From: Rhizobium sp. FKL33
GTDB lineage: Bacteria > Pseudomonadota > Alphaproteobacteria > Rhizobiales > Rhizobiaceae
Direction of reading: 5' to 3'
DNA length: 64,000 nucleotides
NCBI RefSeq assembly: GCF_005222915.1
Contig: NZ_STFX01000039.1
Span: 1-64,000, forward strand
Shown piece by piece: positions 59,381 to 64,000 of this stretch. Below the pieces are notes generated by a model. It was not told the origin of the DNA. It saw only the letters and a list, made by a program, of their open reading frames with translations, and did not search any database. How positions within the stretch are numbered: position 1 is the first letter of the stretch; every line of letters starts with the position of its first letter. The translations under genes and the position numbers were made by a program.

Positions 59381-60823
59381 ATGCCCGTCCCATCATCCAT
59401 CCGTCGCGCCGGCGTCATTGCCGGCCATGTCGTCAGGTCTGTCGTCGCGCACGACGAACCGGACCAAAATTTGGTGCGCGCATTCGCAGACCTTGCCGAG
59501 GCTCTGCCGACGCCCGAGGCTTTGGCGGCAAAAGGCGCCAGCATCAGCGCGGTCGCCACCACACCAGATTTTCACCCGGGCAAACCCGTCCCTGTCGGTG
59601 TCGTCGCCGATGTCGACGGCGCTGTGCTGCCGCATATGATCGGCTCCGACATTGGCTGCGGCATGCGCATGATTGTGCTGGACGATGTCACGGTGGAGGA
59701 TCTTGCTGCGTCGGATCTCGATGGCCAGCTTCGCCATCTGTTCTTCCAGGGCGGTCGCGACATTGCGCTCACCGGCCGCAACCGCTCCGCCATCCTCCGT
59801 GAAGGCCTACCCGGCCTCCTCGAAAGCCTGGGCGACACGAGGCTTGGATTGCTGGCCAAGCTCGACATGACGGGCGCATGGGCGGATCTCGATCGGCAGT
59901 CGGACATGGGCGTGTTCGCATCGGCAGGCGTCGATCCCGATTTCGAAGACTATGCCCGGCTAGACGATAGTCACCGCCGCGACGCCATTCTCGGCACGAT
60001 CGGCGGCGGCAACCATTTTGTCGAATTCGGCGCGGTCGAACATATCGCCGATGGCGCTTTTGCGAGAGCCGCGGGCTTGAAGCCCGGCGCCGTCGTCGTC
60101 GTGGTCCATTCGGGCTCGCTCGATTTCGGCCAGCGGGTGGGAACCGCCATGAAGGAGAAACTCCGCGCCGACGCCCGCGCCGGCGCGGACTGGCGGGTCC
60201 TGTCGCAGGATATGCAGCCGGACCTTTTTGAGCGCTACATGATGGGCCACGCCAATGCGGTGAACGCCGCCTTCGCAAATCGCTTCCTGATTGGCCTGAT
60301 TGCCGTCGAGGCGCTCGCCCGGACGCTCAACCGCACAGTCGCGCACCGCCTTGTCTATGACGCCCCGCACAACACCGTTTGGCGGCATGGCGACCGCATA
60401 CGCCACAGAAAGGGCGCCTGCCCGGCCCGGGGCGCAAGCGCCATGGCCGGCGGCCCCTATCAGTGGTTTGGAGAGCCTGTCATTTTGCCGGGATCGATGG
60501 GCGACGGCTCCTGGCTGCTGTGCGGCCAGGGCGCGGACGAAACGCTCCACTCCTCCGCCCATGGCGCCGGCCGCAAACTGTCGCGGCAGGGAGCCCGCGC
60601 CGAGACGGATCTTTCGCCCGCGCTTCGCGTCATCGGCCCTGTCGATCCCAGGAGCCCCATGCTTCAGGGACGGCGCGACATTCTCGCCGACCTCCAGTCG
60701 CGCCTGCACGAAGAGGCGCCTGGGGCCTACAAGCCGATCGAAAGCGTAGTCGATCCCATGGAGGCGGCGGGCGTCGTTACCCGTGTCGCCAAGGTGAGGC
60801 CCGTTCTGACGGTGAAGGGGTGA
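59381..60823 (+). CDS. rtcB: RtcB-family RNA ligase
   Basis: 480 residues from the ATG at 59381, 5 bases after GGAGA. Mn2+ ligands Asp90 and Cys93 (GSDIGCGM), GGGNHFVEF, the HSGS motif and the guanylylation His in HGAGRKLSR are intact, as is HRKGACPARG. It joins 2',3'-cyclic phosphate or 3'-phosphate RNA ends to 5'-OH ends using GTP. Neither rtcA nor rtcR is nearby. It stands next to an RNase-type toxin pair, which may be coincidence. Confidence 0.92.
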   Translation: MPVPSSIRRAGVIAGHVVRSVVAHDEPDQNLVRAFADLAEALPTPEALAAKGASISAVATTPDFHPGKPVPVGVVADVDGAVLPHMIGSDIGCGMRMIVLDDVTVEDLAASDLDGQLRHLFFQGGRDIALTGRNRSAILREGLPGLLESLGDTRLGLLAKLDMTGAWADLDRQSDMGVFASAGVDPDFEDYARLDDSHRRDAILGTIGGGNHFVEFGAVEHIADGAFARAAGLKPGAVVVVVHSGSLDFGQRVGTAMKEKLRADARAGADWRVLSQDMQPDLFERYMMGHANAVNAAFANRFLIGLIAVEALARTLNRTVAHRLVYDAPHNTVWRHGDRIRHRKGACPARGASAMAGGPYQWFGEPVILPGSMGDGSWLLCGQGADETLHSSAHGAGRKLSRQGARAETDLSPALRVIGPVDPRSPMLQGRRDILADLQSRLHEEAPGAYKPIESVVDPMEAAGVVTRVAKVRPVLTVKG

Positions 60824-60861
60824 GGGTGCTGTGGCGCGGCCCGCCCGCGTCGCTCGCATCG

Positions 60862-62070
60862 TCAGAAAATGAAATCCGTCTTGTCCATCTGCGCGAGCGT
60901 CAGGCCGTCCACCGTCAGCACGTCCGCGCCGAATTTGATAACGAGGTCGCCGCTCGCCATCGCGGCATGCGCCTTCACATCCGCAAATGTGTCGAGCCCG
61001 GTCCACTTCTGAATGTCCATGCGATCCTGTCCGTTCTGGAAATCGGTGATCCGGTCGCGGCCCTCGCCGGTGTAGAATTCGAAAATGTCCTTGCCGGCCC
61101 CGCCGGTCAGCACGTCGTTGCCGACATCGCCATACAGCCTGTCATTGCCGGCCATGCCCCTGAGAATGTCGTTGCCGTCGTCGCCGGTGAGCGTGTTGTT
61201 GAGTTCGTTGCCGGTTCCGGTGAGGCCTTTCAATCCCTCTAGAAACAATGTTTCGACATTGGCGCTGAGCGTATAGTTCACGGTCGATATCACGCGATCA
61301 ACGCCCTGGCCGGCCGTTTCGATCAGCTTCGTCGCGGCGCTGTGCACGGTGAGCGAATCGTCGCCTGTCCCGCCATAGATCTTGCCCTGGACAGTGGATC
61401 CCGTCGCCTCGTTGATGAATGTGTCATTGCCGCCGCCCAGCCTGACGTCGCCGACGATCCGGCTGAAATTGTCGACATGGTCGCCGTCCTTGGATCCCTG
61501 GATGGCGATGCCGGCGCTCTTGATCAGGCCGAAATTCTCGAGGCTGAGCTGATGCGGGTCGCTGTCGGCATTGATGAGCACGCCGTAAGACGAGCCGGTG
61601 ATCACGCCTCCTTCGGCATTGGTGACGTAATTGCTGCCGCGAAACGATTCCAGCCCCACCACGCCGGAGATCAGCCCGGAATTGTCGAGAGCTATGGTTG
61701 CGCCGACCTTGGTCGCCAGCACCACGCCCGAGCCGCCCTCTGCGATGATCTTGCCGTCATTGATCATCCGGCAAGTTGTCCCCGACGCGCCGCCATCGAA
61801 ATAGACGCCGTTATAGCCTGTAACCACGCCCAGAGAGCTGATGGACATGAGCCAGTTGGCGCCGGACAGCGCGATGGCGGATTCGAACTCGAAAGGGGTC
61901 CGGATGGTCGAATGGATGGCGATGGTGTTCCCGAAGGTCCCGTCGAGCATCCGGATGGCCGGTCCGCCGTTCGCGTTGATTCCGCCCGGCTTGAACGTCC
62001 AGCTGTCGCCATCGACGGCGATGGTGACGGTGGCGTTCTCGATGGTGTAGGTATGCGCGACGCCGACCAT
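60862..62070 (-). CDS. RTX calcium-binding protein A
   Basis: 402 residues with no signal peptide. Residues 1-200 have repeated beta-strand units with N-G-x-I type turns (GSGVVLATKVG, NAEGGVITGSSYGVLIN). Calcium-binding nonapeptides (GGTGDDSLTV, TGDDGNDILRGMAGNDRL, GGAGKDIFEFYTGEG) follow at about 230-350, and the C terminus is DKTDFIF, a type I secretion signal like that of its neighbour. Probably secreted by PrsDE to the cell surface or medium. Related to the protein at 62617-63837. Confidence 0.85.
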   Translation of the reverse strand: MVGVAHTYTIENATVTIAVDGDSWTFKPGGINANGGPAIRMLDGTFGNTIAIHSTIRTPFEFESAIALSGANWLMSISSLGVVTGYNGVYFDGGASGTTCRMINDGKIIAEGGSGVVLATKVGATIALDNSGLISGVVGLESFRGSNYVTNAEGGVITGSSYGVLINADSDPHQLSLENFGLIKSAGIAIQGSKDGDHVDNFSRIVGDVRLGGGNDTFINEATGSTVQGKIYGGTGDDSLTVHSAATKLIETAGQGVDRVISTVNYTLSANVETLFLEGLKGLTGTGNELNNTLTGDDGNDILRGMAGNDRLYGDVGNDVLTGGAGKDIFEFYTGEGRDRITDFQNGQDRMDIQKWTGLDTFADVKAHAAMASGDLVIKFGADVLTVDGLTLAQMDKTDFIF

Positions 62071-62098
62071 GGGGCGCTCCTTTCAGATCCAGACGCCG

Positions 62099-62602
62099 TC
62101 ACGGCGCGGGGGCGGTTATGTTGTCGAACTGGAGCCGCACATCGGTTTTAGCGCTCTCGCTCAGCATGCGATGCGGCAGCCCGTCATCGGCGCCGATCCA
62201 CACCCGCTGCGGACCGGGATCGCCCACGCCTTGAACGGCGGACGGCGTGTAATCATAGACATGCATGGCGACGTCCTCGAGCGTCTCGTCGCCGGCGCTC
62301 GCGCAATCCTTCAGGCTCGCGGCGTCGGGAACCATGCGCTTGGTCATCGCCGCCCTCTGGCCCTTTTCGAGCAATGTCTTGGTCCAGTTCTCGCCGTCCC
62401 TGACATAGAGATCGTCGCCGATGGCGATGCTATCGAGCAGCGGTTGGCCGCCGAGGCTGGTCAGTTGCCGATAGGCGGGCGCCTTGCTCAGGAGGTCATA
62501 GGCGTCGGCCACGGCGTCGCAATCGCCGGCGAGAGCCGATGTCGAGACGAGCGCCATCCCCGCCGCCAGCGTCAGCCGGCTCCGGAGAGGGGCGCCCGGC
62601 AT
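62099..62602 (-). CDS. Small exported protein between RTX genes
   Basis: 167 residues from the ATG at 62602; a GTG 6 bases earlier is an alternative. A Sec signal peptide (LTLAAGMALVSTSALAG) leads a periplasmic domain with Cys at about 28 and 99. No family recognised. It is 14 bases after one RTX gene and 28 before the other on the same strand, so the three genes are probably one operon. It may assist RTX folding or surface retention. Confidence 0.7.
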   Translation of the reverse strand: MPGAPLRSRLTLAAGMALVSTSALAGDCDAVADAYDLLSKAPAYRQLTSLGGQPLLDSIAIGDDLYVRDGENWTKTLLEKGQRAAMTKRMVPDAASLKDCASAGDETLEDVAMHVYDYTPSAVQGVGDPGPQRVWIGADDGLPHRMLSESAKTDVRLQFDNITAPAP

Positions 62603-62616
62603 GGTCACCCGCCGGC

Positions 62617-63837
62617 TCACAGGATGAAATCCGTCTTGTTGATGTCCGAACGCTCCACATCCGTCAGCCTCAGGCTGTCGCCGCCCGCCGAGATGACGAT
62701 GTCGTCGCCGTCGACGCGCAGATGGGCGCGCACATCGGCATATGTCTCCATCTCCGTCCAGCCCGACAGATTGATGAGATCCGAGCCGTTCTGGAAGTCG
62801 GCGATGCGGTCGCGGCCGTCGCCTTCGGAAAAGACGAAGATGTCGCCATTGCCGCCGCCGATCAGCACATCCTTTCCGGCATGGCCCCACAGCGTGTCCG
62901 AGCCCGAAAAGCCCCGCAGCCGGTTTGCCGCGGAATTTCCGTCAAGCGTATTGCCCATCTCGTTGCCGTCGCCATTGATGTTCTTGACCCCGGTCAGCAG
63001 CAATTGCTCGACATTGGCGTTCAGGGCGTAATTGGCCGAAGAATACACCGTGTCATAGCCGCTATTGGCGGATTCGATCATCCTCAGGCCGGAGGAGGTC
63101 GTGGTCAGCGTGTCGTCGCCATCGCCGCCATAGAGATTGCCGATCAGTTTGCCGCCCATGTTGAGGAAATAGTCATTGCCGCCGGCCAGCGCCACGTCGC
63201 CCGAAATCGTGCCGCTATTGGTGATCCTGTCAGAGCCGATATCGCCGCTATAGGCGAGTTCCTCGCCCTTCAACATTCCGCTGTTGACCAGCTTGAGATA
63301 CTCGCCAGCGGCGCTATGGGTCTCCACGCCGGTGTCCAGCCCATAGATCGTGCCGCTATTGGTGATGGCCGTTTCGCCGTCCGGCATCGATTGGTTGATG
63401 CCGGCATAGAGAAACACTGCCGTGTAGGCGGCGATGCTGCCGGAATTGACCACCGTTCCGCCCACGTCCCCGCGCATATAGACGCCATAGCCCATGTCGT
63501 CGCCGCCATGGATCACGCCGCCGTTGACGATCCGCTGGTTGTCGCCCGACAGCATGATGCCGAAATAGCCTTCGACATTGGCGTTTGCTGCCACGCCGAT
63601 CGCCGTGCGGTCGCCCTGGGCCAGGATGGCGGTGGCCGAATTTTCCTTGAGCAGATTGGTGCGCACCTCGCCCTGGATGTCGATCGTGTTGTTGGCGGCG
63701 GCGACGCTTTCGACGATGCCGTCCTGCAGATTGGACAGGATCTTGCCGGCCGGTCTGACGATCCAGGTGTCGCCGCTGCTGTCGATGGTCCAGGTGGTGG
63801 TCCGGGTTGTGAGCAGAAAATGCGTTTTCAGGGTCAT
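62617..63837 (-). CDS. RTX calcium-binding protein B
   Basis: 406 residues, paralogue of the protein at 60862-62070: same N-terminal beta-repeat region (NSGTIYGLDTG, NSGTISGDVALAGGNDYF), calcium repeats (GGDGDDTLTT, GNSAANRLRGFSGSDTLWG, GGGNGDIFVF) and C terminus INKTDFIL. No signal peptide, so type I secretion is expected. First gene of the three-gene operon. Confidence 0.85.
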   Translation of the reverse strand: MTLKTHFLLTTRTTTWTIDSSGDTWIVRPAGKILSNLQDGIVESVAAANNTIDIQGEVRTNLLKENSATAILAQGDRTAIGVAANANVEGYFGIMLSGDNQRIVNGGVIHGGDDMGYGVYMRGDVGGTVVNSGSIAAYTAVFLYAGINQSMPDGETAITNSGTIYGLDTGVETHSAAGEYLKLVNSGMLKGEELAYSGDIGSDRITNSGTISGDVALAGGNDYFLNMGGKLIGNLYGGDGDDTLTTTSSGLRMIESANSGYDTVYSSANYALNANVEQLLLTGVKNINGDGNEMGNTLDGNSAANRLRGFSGSDTLWGHAGKDVLIGGGNGDIFVFSEGDGRDRIADFQNGSDLINLSGWTEMETYADVRAHLRVDGDDIVISAGGDSLRLTDVERSDINKTDFIL

Positions 63838-63953
63838 GGCGCCTCTCCTTGCGGGTCGGCGGCATGTTTGGCGTCCCCATTCGGTTCCGCAATCACCCTA
63901 TTAGGGTCGCGTGCGGATTAAAGCGCAGCCGGTTTCGACCCTGATCCGCAACG

Positions 63954-64000
63954 TCAGCCGAAGGGGCGCAGTTCCTGCGGATGCTGCTTGAGATAGGAGA
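63954..64000 (-). CDS. C-terminal end of an unidentified minus-strand gene (partial)
   Basis: Read on minus, one frame running in from beyond the window end gives SYLKQHPQELRPFG and a stop at 63954-63956. The composition looks coding, but too little is visible to name it. Confidence 0.3.
   Translation of the reverse strand, partial: SYLKQHPQELRPFG

Overview
The window reads as a high-GC alphaproteobacterial chromosome (or large replicon), most likely Hyphomicrobiales near the Rhizobiaceae/Brucellaceae. The grounds are a rhizobial-type erythritol locus (eryA, eryB, eryC, eryD plus tpi/rpi homologues), a PrsDE-type type I secretion pair, RIME-like palindromic intergenic repeats, and gene-end to gene-start ATGA coupling throughout. 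No rRNA, tRNA, insertion sequence or CRISPR array was recognised.

Layout. 0-2.4 kb: a beheaded hicB antitoxin followed by a clearly AT-richer three-gene island on the minus strand (M15 peptidase, membrane protein, exported unknown) that looks acquired, possibly a lysis-type cassette. 2.5-9.6 kb: a membrane protein, an AraC regulator divergent from an APC permease / 52-residue Cys peptide / copper amine oxidase operon, a parD-like remnant, and a stress/translation group (DUF6481-like, rpsU, cold-shock protein). 9.9-13.9 kb: a TRAP transporter and a PIN-domain toxin-antitoxin pair. 13.9-21.9 kb: sulfur assimilation, with the sulfate ABC transporter (sbp-cysT-cysW-cysA) on minus and cysH-cysD-cysN on plus, followed by a terminator and a candidate small RNA. 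22-28.3 kb: a DUF6880-like protein, a TadG-like von Willebrand protein, an RTX subtilase and a sulfotransferase. 28.4-33 kb: a peptide/nickel-type ABC transporter behind a Zur-like palindrome. 33.3-36.8 kb: prsD-prsE, a plausible exporter for the RTX proteins at 25.3, 60.9 and 62.6 kb. 37.2-39.8 kb: a PatZ-like acyl-CoA-ligase/GNAT fusion.

39.9-40.6 kb holds the most unusual structure: two tandem, indel-free copies (period 357 bp) of a mini-gene. Each copy has a sigma70-like promoter position at the repeat start, a hairpin leader, a perfect Shine-Dalgarno, a 30-codon ORF, a GNRA-capped hairpin with compensatory changes between copies, and a downstream anti-Shine-Dalgarno. The layout recalls type I toxin loci, but I do not recognise the protein.

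40.6-58.1 kb is a long polyol operon on minus: eryD, substrate-binding protein, two permeases, two ATPases, eryA, a 2-hydroxyacid dehydrogenase, a FucA-like aldolase, eryB, a second class II aldolase, a small FGGY kinase, a HAD phosphatase and eryC. The isomerases (TpiB/EryH-like and RpiB/EryI-like) are divergent. Every enzyme of the Brucella-type erythritol to D-erythrose-4-phosphate route is present, plus two aldolases, a kinase, a phosphatase and a dehydrogenase that this route does not need, and a GlpST-like ABC importer. 58.2-64 kb: a DUF433/DUF5615 toxin-antitoxin pair, rtcB, and two related RTX proteins flanking a small exported protein.
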